Assembly (NCBI GenBank): GCA_947503935.1
Contig: CANNFR010000007.1
Location: 62,001-126,000, forward strand
DNA: 64,000 bases
Origin: an uncultured Paracoccaceae bacterium
GTDB lineage: Bacteria; Pseudomonadota; Alphaproteobacteria; Rhodobacterales; Rhodobacteraceae
Direction: 5' to 3'
The notes under the pieces were generated by a model. It did no database searches. It had not been told where the DNA came from and saw only the letters and a program-made list of their open reading frames with translations. Below, piece after piece: positions 7,785 through 15,543 of this stretch (positions within the stretch are counted from its first letter, which is position 1; every line of letters begins with the position of its first letter). The translations under genes and the position numbers were made by a program.

Positions 7785-7822
7785 AAGGCGCGGCAGACAT
7801 CATTCTGCCGCGCCTTCGATTT
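7785..7822 (+). terminator. Rho-independent terminator of the stress operon
   Basis: Perfect 13-bp stem (7785-7797 with 7804-7816), 6-nt loop, followed by CGATTT. It ends just before the next EcfG promoter. Confidence 0.8.
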
Positions 7823-7827
7823 GCCAA

Positions 7828-7853
7828 GGAACACTTCTCGATTGGTGGACGTT
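7828..7853 (+). promoter_or_regulatory. EcfG-type stress promoter (GGAAC-N17-CGTT)
   Basis: GGAAC at 7828-7832, 17-base spacer, CGTT at 7850-7853. It is 37 bases before the TTG start of the AI-2E family transporter gene. Confidence 0.8.
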
Positions 7854-7890
7854 AACCAATCTGTATACCAACATCACTGGGAGATAGACT

Positions 7891-8952
7891 TTGGATCGCG
7901 TTGAAAAAGTATCCCAGTTCTTCATTATCATTTTGGGACTTATTGCACTTTTTACAGCACTGAATGCCGTTGAAAACATCTTCGCGCCTCTGGCACTTGC
8001 GCTGGTTGCGGGTGTTGTTTTGTCCCCTGTCTCCGATTTTTGGGAGCGGTTGGGGTTTCCATCTGTCATCGGTGCACTGGTCAGCCTGGCCGCCACGCTG
8101 GTCGTCATGGCAACGTTTATCCTGGTCTTTCAGCCCGTTGTCGCGCAACTGGTCGCCCAGGCGCCGAAGGTGTGGAGCGACATGCAGGACACCGTTGAAT
8201 TCTTGCGCGGTCTGATGAAGGGGTTTTCCGAGGTGACCGACGGGATGACAGACGCCATCGCGCCGGAAGCTAGCGCCCAAAACGGGAACCAATCCAGCGA
8301 CGATGGAATGACCCTGCCAAGTGTCACCGATGCGCTGATGCTTGCGCCGGTGATCCTGGGGCAGATCCTTGTCTTCGGTGGTGCCTTATTCTTCTTTCTG
8401 CTGTCGCGGGGCGATATCTACCAATGGGCCGCCCGCCGCCTGTCAGAGCCGACCGAGCGCGCCCAGACGGCGCGCAAGCTGCAAGAGGCCGAGCGGCGCG
8501 TGGCGCGCTATTTTCTGACCATCACGCTGATCAATGCGGGCCTCGGTATCGCGACCGCTTTGGCCTTGCAGGTTATGGGAATGCCGGCGGCGATGCTCTG
8601 GGGGCTGGTTGCGTTTTTGCTGAACTTCATCCTTTACCTCGGTCCGGCCGTTCTTGTCTTCTCGCTGCTGTTTGCAGGTATCGCGGCCTTCGACGGCGCT
8701 ATGGCCCTGCTTCCCGCGGTGACGTATCTGGCGCTGAACGCGACCGAGGCGCAGTTCGTGACCCCCGGCCTTGTCGGCAAGCACATGCAGGTCAACCCGC
8801 TGCTGATTTTCCTGTCGCTGGTGTTTGGCCTATGGTTGTGGGGACCGATCGGCGGCATTGTGGCTATACCGCTGCTGCTCTGGGTTCTGGTGCTGAGCGA
8901 CGGGATCAAATCGGATGCAGCCCAGAACAACGCGCCTGAGCGTGCGGCGTAA
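7891..8952 (+). CDS. AI-2E (PerM/TqsA) family transporter
   Basis: 353 residues with about eight transmembrane helices in the pattern of the AI-2E transporter family: an N-terminal pair of helices, a long soluble loop (about 90-140, acidic), then the C-terminal block ending IFLSLVFGLWLWGPIGGIVAIPLLL. The start is TTG at 7891, supported by GGGAGA at 7879-7884. Family members export signalling molecules or act in ion homeostasis; the substrate cannot be read from sequence. The EcfG promoter upstream puts it in the general stress regulon. Confidence 0.87.
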   Translation: MDRVEKVSQFFIIILGLIALFTALNAVENIFAPLALALVAGVVLSPVSDFWERLGFPSVIGALVSLAATLVVMATFILVFQPVVAQLVAQAPKVWSDMQDTVEFLRGLMKGFSEVTDGMTDAIAPEASAQNGNQSSDDGMTLPSVTDALMLAPVILGQILVFGGALFFFLLSRGDIYQWAARRLSEPTERAQTARKLQEAERRVARYFLTITLINAGLGIATALALQVMGMPAAMLWGLVAFLLNFILYLGPAVLVFSLLFAGIAAFDGAMALLPAVTYLALNATEAQFVTPGLVGKHMQVNPLLIFLSLVFGLWLWGPIGGIVAIPLLLWVLVLSDGIKSDAAQNNAPERAA

Positions 8953-8961
8953 GGCGCCGCT

Positions 8962-10539
8962 CTAAACCATCTCTTCCGGCACGCCGGGCAGGGCTTGCCC
9001 GAATTCCTCGGCCGTTTTCAGATCATAGGGCAGGACAAAGCCTTCCCGCTCATGCGGGGCCCGGCGGGCATTCCGGATTGCCAGAGCCCGCCATGCCTCA
9101 ACGGCTTTCGTCGTCTCGAAATACATGTCGCTTGCCCCGTCGGGCAGCCAATGCGACATGATCCGCAGCCGCAAATCGCGGACCTCGTCGGCACGGTTCA
9201 AAAAGACGCCCGCTTCGGTATCCCATTTCAGGCTGCGGCCATTCAGGTTCGCTGATGAGACGATGGCGGCGCGGTCGTCGAAGGTAGAGACCTTCGCATG
9301 GATATAGACCAGTGGGGCGCCATGCATCTGGTCGCGCCCGTTTTCACTTTTCGAAGGTCCGGCATGACGCGGTTGCGCCGCGCCGCCAACGAACAGCCGC
9401 CGCCCAAAACCCTTGCTCAGAATGCGCAGCGACCGCGCCTGCAGGAACTCTCCATAGCGGGAATCGAGGTCATCCTTGTCTTCAAACGCGACCTCCTCCG
9501 GCGCCGCCGGCAGGATCAGGATCATGCTCAGATCGGGCTTTTCACGCCCGATGGCCGCCAGTTTCCGTGCCAACTTGCGGTCACGGAAGAACTGGGTTTC
9601 CAGATAAATCAGCTGTTCGCTGCGATTGGCCAGCAACTCATGGGCGGTCGCAAGCTCACTCACCACCGGCTCGGGCCCAAAGAAGGGCCCTTCGACCTTG
9701 CGCCGCCGTGAGAGCGTTCGCAGGAAGCGCCGGGGGCTGCCGGGTTCGGCCCGCCCCGCCACGATATCCAGAAAGCTCTCCAGATGTGTCTGAGCCTCGG
9801 CCACGACGGGCCCTTCCACGATGATCTGGACATCATGCCAGGTCTCTTCGCCCGGGCGATCATGTTCGGGGGTGTCGTAGCGCCGATCATTCAGATCGAG
9901 CCCACCGATATAGAGTTTTTGGCGATCGAAGACGGCCAGTTTCTGATGATGCGTCGCAGGATAAAGTCGGGGCACCTTCGTCAGGTAGGGGCGGTAGGTG
10001 CCGTCCTCTTTGCGGTGCAGCCAGCGCGTCAGGCCGGGCATGTCGCGCAGGGCAGTCTCACGTTGGGCAGCGTCCAGTGAGTTCAGCCAACCGCAGGTGC
10101 GCCAGAGTTTTTTCATGATCTGCGGCAAGAAGACCAATCTGGGAACGATCCCTGTCTCAGACGCATGCATCGCCGGTCTGACCCGGAGCTTTGCATCTGC
10201 TCCGGCCAGTTCGCCGGCCGCCAGAAACATGCGGGTCGTCTTCCATGTACAGCGATGCATGGCGGAGCGGACGACAGGATCGAAATCGGTAATGGTGATG
10301 TCGATTGCGACGCCACGTTTCAGAGTGTGGATGATCAGATCATACCACGTTTCTCCAACGGCTTTCGCCGCATCGCTGCGCAACTTGGTGGTCAGGTCGA
10401 ACACGCGAAATCCGGCCCAGATTTCTGTCTGAGCTTCCAGAAAAAGTGCCTCAAGGGCCGGAAAAGCCTCTGCCGCCGTCAGCAATACCCTCGGCGACTG
10501 GTCCGGCACGTTCGACTGATCCACGTGTTCCATATGCAT
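8962..10539 (-). CDS. Phospholipase-D-like / cardiolipin-synthase-type protein
   Basis: About 525 residues with two HKD half-sites: HHQKLAVFDRQKLYIGG near residue 197 and HAKVSTFDDRAAIVSSANLN near 412. The second follows HxKx4D exactly; the first has HxK with D four residues on. This is the PLD superfamily, which transfers phosphatidyl groups or hydrolyses phosphodiesters; no signal peptide is seen. The open frame extends to a TTG at 10623, but an EcfG promoter at 10561-10585 lies inside that extension. The true start is therefore the ATG at 10539 (GGGGGA 6 nt upstream) or at 10533 (AGGA 7 nt upstream). Confidence 0.85.
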   Translation of the reverse strand: MHMEHVDQSNVPDQSPRVLLTAAEAFPALEALFLEAQTEIWAGFRVFDLTTKLRSDAAKAVGETWYDLIIHTLKRGVAIDITITDFDPVVRSAMHRCTWKTTRMFLAAGELAGADAKLRVRPAMHASETGIVPRLVFLPQIMKKLWRTCGWLNSLDAAQRETALRDMPGLTRWLHRKEDGTYRPYLTKVPRLYPATHHQKLAVFDRQKLYIGGLDLNDRRYDTPEHDRPGEETWHDVQIIVEGPVVAEAQTHLESFLDIVAGRAEPGSPRRFLRTLSRRRKVEGPFFGPEPVVSELATAHELLANRSEQLIYLETQFFRDRKLARKLAAIGREKPDLSMILILPAAPEEVAFEDKDDLDSRYGEFLQARSLRILSKGFGRRLFVGGAAQPRHAGPSKSENGRDQMHGAPLVYIHAKVSTFDDRAAIVSSANLNGRSLKWDTEAGVFLNRADEVRDLRLRIMSHWLPDGASDMYFETTKAVEAWRALAIRNARRAPHEREGFVLPYDLKTAEEFGQALPGVPEEMV

Positions 10540-10560
10540 GTCCTGTCCCCCGGCCCAGCT

Positions 10561-10585
10561 AACGCCGGGCGTCGGGCCAGGTTCC
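10561..10585 (-). promoter_or_regulatory. EcfG-type stress promoter (GGAAC-N16-CGTT)
   Basis: Minus strand GGAAC (10585-10581), 16 bases, CGTT (10564-10561), 21 bases before the ATG at 10539 of the PLD-like gene. It also decides that gene's start. Confidence 0.8.
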
Positions 10586-10650
10586 CTCTTGGATAGATCG
10601 TGCAAGGTCCCTCCCTGATCCAATAGGGTGTGTTGTGCAAGTGAAATACT

Positions 10651-10815
10651 TTATCCGTCTTTGTTCTGCTGTTTCCGGGCAAGCTGATGCAGAAGGCTCT
10701 GCAATTCTGCCGACGTCCGGTCAGTGGGCAAATCGTGGTAGGCCTTGGCAAGACTGGCCATCGCCCAGTGCCCGCCCTCTGTCAGACGCTCTCCATCTTC
10801 CTGATCATCTGTCAT
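10651..10815 (-). CDS. Small stress-regulon protein, NepR-like spacing
   Basis: 54 residues, starting MTDDQEDGERLTEGG. The start at 10815 follows GGGAGG with 8-nt spacing. The segment LAKAYHDLPTDRTSAELQSL then LHQL has the L-x3-Y ... L-L-x2-L spacing of the helix core of NepR, the anti-sigma factor of EcfG, although the usual Glu-Pro and second Pro of NepR are absent. A close EcfG promoter match precedes it. It could be a divergent NepR-like protein or an unrelated small protein; no phyR or ecfG gene is adjacent, so the similarity is only suggestive. Confidence 0.6.
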   Translation of the reverse strand: MTDDQEDGERLTEGGHWAMASLAKAYHDLPTDRTSAELQSLLHQLARKQQNKDG

Positions 10816-10849
10816 CTCAACGGCCTCCCGATTAGGGCTTCGGAAGGGC

Positions 10850-10875
10850 AACGTGCCCTAGGAGGACCCGGTTCC
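10850..10875 (-). promoter_or_regulatory. EcfG-type stress promoter (GGAAC-N17-CGTT)
   Basis: Minus strand GGAAC (10875-10871), 17 bases, CGTT (10853-10850). The ATG of the 54-residue gene is 35 bases downstream at 10815. Confidence 0.78.
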
Positions 10876-10909
10876 GGGAAAGATCCGTCAACTTTTAGGG
10901 ATGTGACTT

Positions 10910-11896
10910 TTATATCAGCCCGTTATGCTTGAACAACGCCTTGATGTCGCTGTCAGGCCGGGCGCCGAAATGGCTGATGACCTCAGCCGCCGCGATGCAT
11001 CCCATGCGGCCGGCCGTGGCAAGGGTCTGGCCCGTGGCCAATCCGTAGAGGAAACCTGCCGCAAACTGATCGCCAGCGCCGGTCGCGTCCACCGGGACGA
11101 TCCGGTGAACCGGCACCGTCACCCGTTCGTCCCCGCGGATCAGCACCACGTCCGAGCCTGAGCGCGTGCAGACGATGATCGGGCAATCCGATGAGGCCTG
11201 GGCCAGCGCGTCGTCCAGCACATCCGTTTGGTAAAGCGATGTCCATTCATGCTCGTTTCCGATCACGTAGTTCAGTTGCGTGACGAGGGTGCGGAAATCG
11301 GCGCGGTGCCGATCGACGCAGAATGGATCGGACAGGGCGATGCCCGCCATGCCGCCGCCATTGCGGCAGGCCTCGGCCGCGGCCTGGAAAGCGGCTTTGC
11401 CCTGGGGTTTGTCGTAGAGATATCCCTCAAGAAACAAAATCTCGGCGGCCCCCGCGACGCTGTCATCCACATCTTCAGGCCCGAGATCGGCCGAGATGCC
11501 AAGATAGGTGTTCATACTCCGCTCGCCATCCGGGGTCACAAAGATCATGCTGCGAGAGGTGGGCAAATTGGCGCCGCCGACAGGCGCATTGGGAAAGTCG
11601 GTACCCTCCAGCGTCATCGACTTGGCGTAGAACCGCCCCAGCGCGTCGTCGCGGACGCGTCCGATAAATGCGGTTGTCAGCCCCAGATTGCCCAGACCCG
11701 CCAGAGTATTGGCCACCGACCCGCCGGGTGCCTCGGTCCGCTCCTTCATGGCGCCATAGAGCGTTTCGGCGCGCTCACGCTCAACCAGCTGCATGATGCC
11801 CTTCTCGATCCCCATATGGTCGAGGAACGTCTCTTCGGTCTGGGCCAGAACGTCGACAATGGCGTTGCCGATGCCGACAACCTGATACTTCTTCAT
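10910..11896 (-). CDS. PfkB family carbohydrate/adenosine kinase
   Basis: 328 residues with the PfkB family layout: an N-terminal GGSVANTLAGLGNLG (PfkB signature 1 area) and the C-terminal DATGAGDQFAAGFLYGL, whose Asp is the catalytic base of ribokinase-fold kinases. The overall pattern (VVGIGNAIVDVLAQ, ISADLGPEDVD) is that of alphaproteobacterial adenosine kinases, so purine salvage or a related sugar/nucleoside kinase role is likely. The start overlaps the stop of endonuclease III by 4 bases (ATGA), so the two genes are coupled. Confidence 0.88.
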   Translation of the reverse strand: MKKYQVVGIGNAIVDVLAQTEETFLDHMGIEKGIMQLVERERAETLYGAMKERTEAPGGSVANTLAGLGNLGLTTAFIGRVRDDALGRFYAKSMTLEGTDFPNAPVGGANLPTSRSMIFVTPDGERSMNTYLGISADLGPEDVDDSVAGAAEILFLEGYLYDKPQGKAAFQAAAEACRNGGGMAGIALSDPFCVDRHRADFRTLVTQLNYVIGNEHEWTSLYQTDVLDDALAQASSDCPIIVCTRSGSDVVLIRGDERVTVPVHRIVPVDATGAGDQFAAGFLYGLATGQTLATAGRMGCIAAAEVISHFGARPDSDIKALFKHNGLI

Positions 11897-12549
11897 GCGG
11901 TTTTTTCCTCATACGGGCACAGATCGCGGATCAGGCAATCGGCGCAGCGCGGTTTGCGTGCGGCACAGATGTAGCGGCCATGCAAGATCAGCCAGTGATG
12001 CGCATGGCGTTGGAATTCGGCCGGCACGTTGTCTTCTATGGCGCGTTCGACCACGTCCACATCCTTGCCCGGCGCGATGCCGGTGCGGTTGCCGACGCGA
12101 AAGATATGGGTGTCGACCGCCTGGGCCGGCTGGCCCCACCACATGTTCAGCACCACATTCGCAGTCTTGCGGCCCACACCTGGCAGCGATTGCAACGCCG
12201 CGCGGGACGACGGCACCTGGCCGCCGTACTCCTCGACCAGAATGCGGCTCAGCTTCATGACGTTCTTGGCCTTGTTGCGATAAAGCCCGATCGTCTTGAT
12301 ATGCTCGGTCAGTTTCTCTTCCCCTAACGCCAGCATCTTTTCGGGGGTATCGGCTACGGCAAACAGGCCACGGGTGGCCTTGTTGACCCCCGCATCGGTC
12401 GCCTGCGCCGACAAGGCCACGGCCACGACCAGCGTGTAGGCGTTCACATGCTCCAACTCGCCTTTGGGTTCAGGCTCAGCCGCCTGAAACCGGCGGAAGA
12501 TTTCGGTCATCGTGTGATAGTCGAGCTGTTTTGCCATGGCCTGCGCCAT
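11893..12549 (-). CDS. nth: Endonuclease III
   Basis: 218 residues. Bifunctional glycosylase/AP lyase of base excision repair acting on oxidised pyrimidines. Visible landmarks: the helix-hairpin-helix LPGVGRKTANVVLN with the catalytic Lys, the catalytic Asp in VDTHIFRVGNRTG, and the C-terminal 4Fe-4S loop C-x6-C-x2-C-x5-C (CAARKPRCADCLIRDLC). Normal length. An alternative ATG four codons in (12537) is also possible. Upstream gene of a two-gene unit with the PfkB kinase. Confidence 0.95.
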   Translation of the reverse strand: MAQAMAKQLDYHTMTEIFRRFQAAEPEPKGELEHVNAYTLVVAVALSAQATDAGVNKATRGLFAVADTPEKMLALGEEKLTEHIKTIGLYRNKAKNVMKLSRILVEEYGGQVPSSRAALQSLPGVGRKTANVVLNMWWGQPAQAVDTHIFRVGNRTGIAPGKDVDVVERAIEDNVPAEFQRHAHHWLILHGRYICAARKPRCADCLIRDLCPYEEKTA

Positions 12550-12649
12550 ATGCCCCGCACGCGCCCGAACGGCAAGTCCTTCGTGTTTAACGTGCCGTTC
12601 ATGTTTTGTGCCCCATTCTGTGAGCGCGCAGTAACAAAGGATGTGCCCA

Positions 12650-13708
12650 ATGGGGTTTGCCTATTCGCCCGACGCCCTCGTCTACGACAGCGGATCAAAC
12701 AGCTGGAGCCTTCGGCCCGACTATGATTTCCGCGAGCATCGCGTCGAAATCCAGATCAACGATGACGACGCTTATCTGGATGGCGATCGTGGCGCCGATG
12801 AGGTCGGGGTTGATAGCACGCAACAGGGCGTCGTGCGCGATCTGGATGGCAATCTCATCGCCTCGGGGCGTATCTATGACGATTACTATTATCAGCTGAC
12901 CGGGCCGTCGGGCGAGGTCATCTATATCGAACGGATTGAGATCGCAGGCCAGCATGTGGGTTGGATCGTCACCGACCCACTGCAACCTGGCGTGACCTAT
13001 ACCCAGACGGACACCGGCGACGTCTATTACCAACCGGGCGACGACGATGACCCCGGCACTGACACCACTCTGAGATACAGCGAAATTCAAAGCGTACCGT
13101 GTTTCACGGCCGCGACCGAGATTGCGACTGCGGAGGGTCCAGTGCCCGCAGGCTGGCTTCGCGCCGGTGACATGGTCGTCACGCGCGACCATGGGCTCCA
13201 GCCAGTGCTCTGGGTGGGCGAGTACAAGCTGACGCGCGAGCAATTGTGCGCAAACCCCGCGCTCTGGCCAATCACGATTGACCCCAGCGCCACGGGGCAG
13301 GCGGCATCGGCCAAACCTCTGACCATTTCGCCCTGGCACCGCGTCCTACTACGGGGACCCCACCTCGCGCTTTGCTTTGGTATGGATGAGGCCTTCGTCG
13401 CCGCAAAACATCTGATTGGCTGGCCAGGGGTCGAAAGCAAGATGCCGACCGAGCCTGTGGTCTATCATCACGTTCTGTTCGCCCATCATGAGATCATTCT
13501 GGCCGACGGACATTGGACTGAAAGTCTCTTTCTGGGCGACGCGGTGACTGGGATGCCCGGCCATGAGAAAGCTTGCAGCCTTCAGGCGGAAGCCAGACGT
13601 GCCGGAGGGCACGAGACATTAGCCCGGCCTGAACTGAAAAGCTGGGAGGCTGCTTTGTTACAGCCGGCCCCATGCCCGGAGGATCGCCTTGAACAGGCCA
13701 TCGCCTGA
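12650..13708 (+). CDS. Hint (Hedgehog/intein) domain protein
   Basis: 352 residues. An Asp/Tyr-rich N-terminal part (about 1-145) is followed by a Hint domain that begins at the cysteine of VPCFTAATEIATAEG and contains LRAGDMVVTRDHG, a motif for the first Hint block, and the SPWHRVLL block with its histidine. No C-terminal His-Asn splice junction is seen, so splicing is not expected; self-cleavage after the Cys is possible. Such stand-alone Hint proteins are numerous in Rhodobacteraceae, probably exported by a type I route, with unknown role. Start at 12650 fits AAGGA 8 nt upstream; the ATG at 12641 directly abuts that site. Confidence 0.82.
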   Translation: MGFAYSPDALVYDSGSNSWSLRPDYDFREHRVEIQINDDDAYLDGDRGADEVGVDSTQQGVVRDLDGNLIASGRIYDDYYYQLTGPSGEVIYIERIEIAGQHVGWIVTDPLQPGVTYTQTDTGDVYYQPGDDDDPGTDTTLRYSEIQSVPCFTAATEIATAEGPVPAGWLRAGDMVVTRDHGLQPVLWVGEYKLTREQLCANPALWPITIDPSATGQAASAKPLTISPWHRVLLRGPHLALCFGMDEAFVAAKHLIGWPGVESKMPTEPVVYHHVLFAHHEIILADGHWTESLFLGDAVTGMPGHEKACSLQAEARRAGGHETLARPELKSWEAALLQPAPCPEDRLEQAIA

Positions 13709-13782
13709 GAACCGAAAGCGCAAATTCCGGGTCGTATCGAACGCCTGCCGCTTCTAGATTGGCGGCAGGAGGCAATAGACCC

Positions 13783-14667
13783 ATGCGTGACGAAACACCC
13801 GATACCCCGGCCTATCATTACGGCGTGATTGCCCGTGCGATCGAACGGATCGATGCCGCAGGGGGTGGCGCGCTTCCGCTCGACCGGCTTGCGGCCGACC
13901 TGAATATGAGCCCGGCGCATTTTCAGCGTGTCTTCACGCGGTGGGTGGGTGTCTCGCCCAAACGCTATCAGCAATACTTGACGCTCGATCATGCCAAACA
14001 GCTTCTGGCCGAGCACAAAACAATGCTTGAGACGGCTGACGCCACGGGCCTGTCCGGCGGCGGGCGCCTGCATGATCTGTTCCTGCGGTGGGAGGCGATG
14101 AGCCCCGGGGAATATGCGCGCGGCGGCGAAGGCCTGAAAATCTACTGGGGCTGGGTCGACAGCCCCTTCGGCCCGGCGATCGTCGCGGCCACAAAGCGCG
14201 GCATCTGCGGTGTCGGCTTCGCCGGCGAAGTCGGGGCCGAGGCCGCGATGGCCGACCTTCTTGGCCGCTGGCCCAAGGCAGACTTCGTCGAAGACCCGAT
14301 GATGTTGCGCACTTGGGCGATGGCCGCTTTCGGAGCGGATCGGACCAAAGGCGACACAGCGCCGCTCTACCTGATCGGCGCGCCGTTCCAGATCAAGGTC
14401 TGGGAGGCATTGCTTGCCATCCCGTCGGGGCAGGTCACGACCTATTCCGACGTCGCCCACCAGATCGGTAGCCCTCGGGCGGTGCGTGCGGTGGGCACCG
14501 CCGTGGGCCGGAACCCGCTATCATGGATCATTCCTTGCCACCGTGTTTTGCGAAAATCGGGCGGTCTTGGCGGCTATCATTGGGGGCTCGGCGTCAAACG
14601 CGCCATGCTGGCCTGGGAGCGCGCGCGCGCCGATGCAGCGGAAGAACCCCGGCAGATACGGGCCTAA
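13783..14667 (+). CDS. Ada-like HTH / O6-methylguanine-DNA methyltransferase
   Basis: 294 residues. An AraC-type helix-turn-helix (about 15-105; LDRLAADLNMSPAHFQRVF) is followed by an alkyltransferase domain (about 115-285) with the acceptor-cysteine motif IPCHRV and the preceding VGRNPL. The Cys takes the alkyl group from O6-alkylguanine. The N-terminal Ada domain with its phosphotriester-sensing cysteine is absent, a known variant that keeps HTH plus transferase. Start at 13783 follows AGGAGG at 13767-13772. Whether it still works as a methylation-switched activator without the Ada domain is unclear. Confidence 0.92.
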   Translation: MRDETPDTPAYHYGVIARAIERIDAAGGGALPLDRLAADLNMSPAHFQRVFTRWVGVSPKRYQQYLTLDHAKQLLAEHKTMLETADATGLSGGGRLHDLFLRWEAMSPGEYARGGEGLKIYWGWVDSPFGPAIVAATKRGICGVGFAGEVGAEAAMADLLGRWPKADFVEDPMMLRTWAMAAFGADRTKGDTAPLYLIGAPFQIKVWEALLAIPSGQVTTYSDVAHQIGSPRAVRAVGTAVGRNPLSWIIPCHRVLRKSGGLGGYHWGLGVKRAMLAWERARADAAEEPRQIRA

Positions 14668-14715
14668 ATGGCAGCTTTTCGCCCTTTCTGAACGCTGATA
14701 TTGAATAACCGTGCA

Positions 14716-14740
14716 GGAACGGAAAAGGTCTGGCAGCGTT
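14716..14740 (+). promoter_or_regulatory. EcfG-type stress promoter (GGAAC-N16-CGTT)
   Basis: GGAAC at 14716-14720, 16 bases, CGTT at 14737-14740, 37 bases before the OmpA-like lipoprotein start. Its -10 box overlaps the CtrA site at 14739-14754. Confidence 0.78.
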
Positions 14741-14754
14741 AAATGCCGGTTAAC
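14739..14754 (+). promoter_or_regulatory. CtrA binding site (TTAA-N7-TTAAC)
   Basis: TTAA at 14739-14742, 7 bases, TTAAC at 14750-14754: an exact match to the full CtrA consensus. It sits over the -10 and expected transcription start of the EcfG promoter, so bound CtrA would most likely repress it. Confidence 0.65.
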
Positions 14755-14777
14755 GGCTTTTGAAAGAGGCTTCAAAA

Positions 14778-15428
14778 ATGACAATCAAAACTCCCATCGC
14801 GCTGGCTATGGCCAGCATGCTTGCCCTGACGGCGTGTGACCCCTCCTATCAGACTGGCGGCGAAAACCAGCGCACGCGCGATGGCGCGATTGCAGGCGCG
14901 GTGATCGGCGGCATTTTAGGCGCGTCACGCGATGGCGGCAATGATCGTGAGCAAGCGTTGGCAGGAGCAGTCGTAGGCGGGATCGCCGGTGGCATCGTGG
15001 GCTCGGTTCTCGACGCTCAGGCGCGTGATCTGCGCGGCGATCTATCGGGCAATATTGATGTGATCCGCCAGGGCGATCAGTTGATCGTGCGCATGCCGCA
15101 GGATATTCTCTTTGCGACCGACAGCGCGTCGCTCAGCGGAAACCTCCGCAACGACCTACGCATCCTCGCGCGCAGCATGCAGGATTATCCCAGCACTGTG
15201 GTCGATGTCATCGGCCATACGGATAACACCGGGACCGCCGCCTACAATCAGAACTTGTCCGAGCGTCGGGCCGGGGCAGTGGCGGCCGAGCTGCGCGCCG
15301 GAGGTGTGCCGGGCAGCCGGATCCGCGCCTATGGTCGCGGTGAATCGCAGCCCATCGCGTCAAACTTGACGCCTGAAGGGCGCCAGCAAAACCGTCGTGT
15401 GGATATCGTGATCCGCGAATCGCGCTGA
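14778..15428 (+). CDS. OmpA-family lipoprotein (YiaD type)
   Basis: 216 residues. A lipoprotein signal ends LALTAC-D (lipobox Cys at about 20). A glycine-zipper region follows (GAIAGAVIGGILGAS, GAVVGGIAGGIVGSV), then a C-terminal OmpA peptidoglycan-binding domain with IGHTDNTGTAAYN and NRRVDI. The Asp after the Cys would signal inner-membrane retention by the E. coli rule; that rule is not firm in this group. Start at 14778 is chosen for the signal peptide and AAAGAGG upstream. Its promoter region combines EcfG and CtrA sites. A strong terminator follows. Confidence 0.9.
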   Translation: MTIKTPIALAMASMLALTACDPSYQTGGENQRTRDGAIAGAVIGGILGASRDGGNDREQALAGAVVGGIAGGIVGSVLDAQARDLRGDLSGNIDVIRQGDQLIVRMPQDILFATDSASLSGNLRNDLRILARSMQDYPSTVVDVIGHTDNTGTAAYNQNLSERRAGAVAAELRAGGVPGSRIRAYGRGESQPIASNLTPEGRQQNRRVDIVIRESR

Positions 15429-15449
15429 ACCAGACGCGACCCTTGAGAG

Positions 15450-15478
15450 GCCGGGGCTTTCCGAGCCCCGGCTTTTTT
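15450..15478 (+). terminator. Rho-independent terminator after the OmpA-like gene
   Basis: Stem GCCGGGGCT / AGCCCCGGC (15450-15458, 15464-15472), 5-nt loop, then six T residues. Confidence 0.9.
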
Positions 15479-15497
15479 CATTGCTGGGCGGACCGGG

Positions 15498-15516
15498 TGG
15501 TCATATGTTCTGACCA
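15498..15516 (+). promoter_or_regulatory. Possible operator palindrome of the FadR-type regulator
   Basis: TGGTCA-N7-TGACCA inverted repeat 27 bases before the regulator gene. FadR-family proteins bind TGGT...ACCA palindromes, usually with a shorter centre, so this is a candidate autoregulatory site only. Confidence 0.35.
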
Positions 15517-15543
15517 ATTGCAGCAAGAATTGGGGGCAGAACA

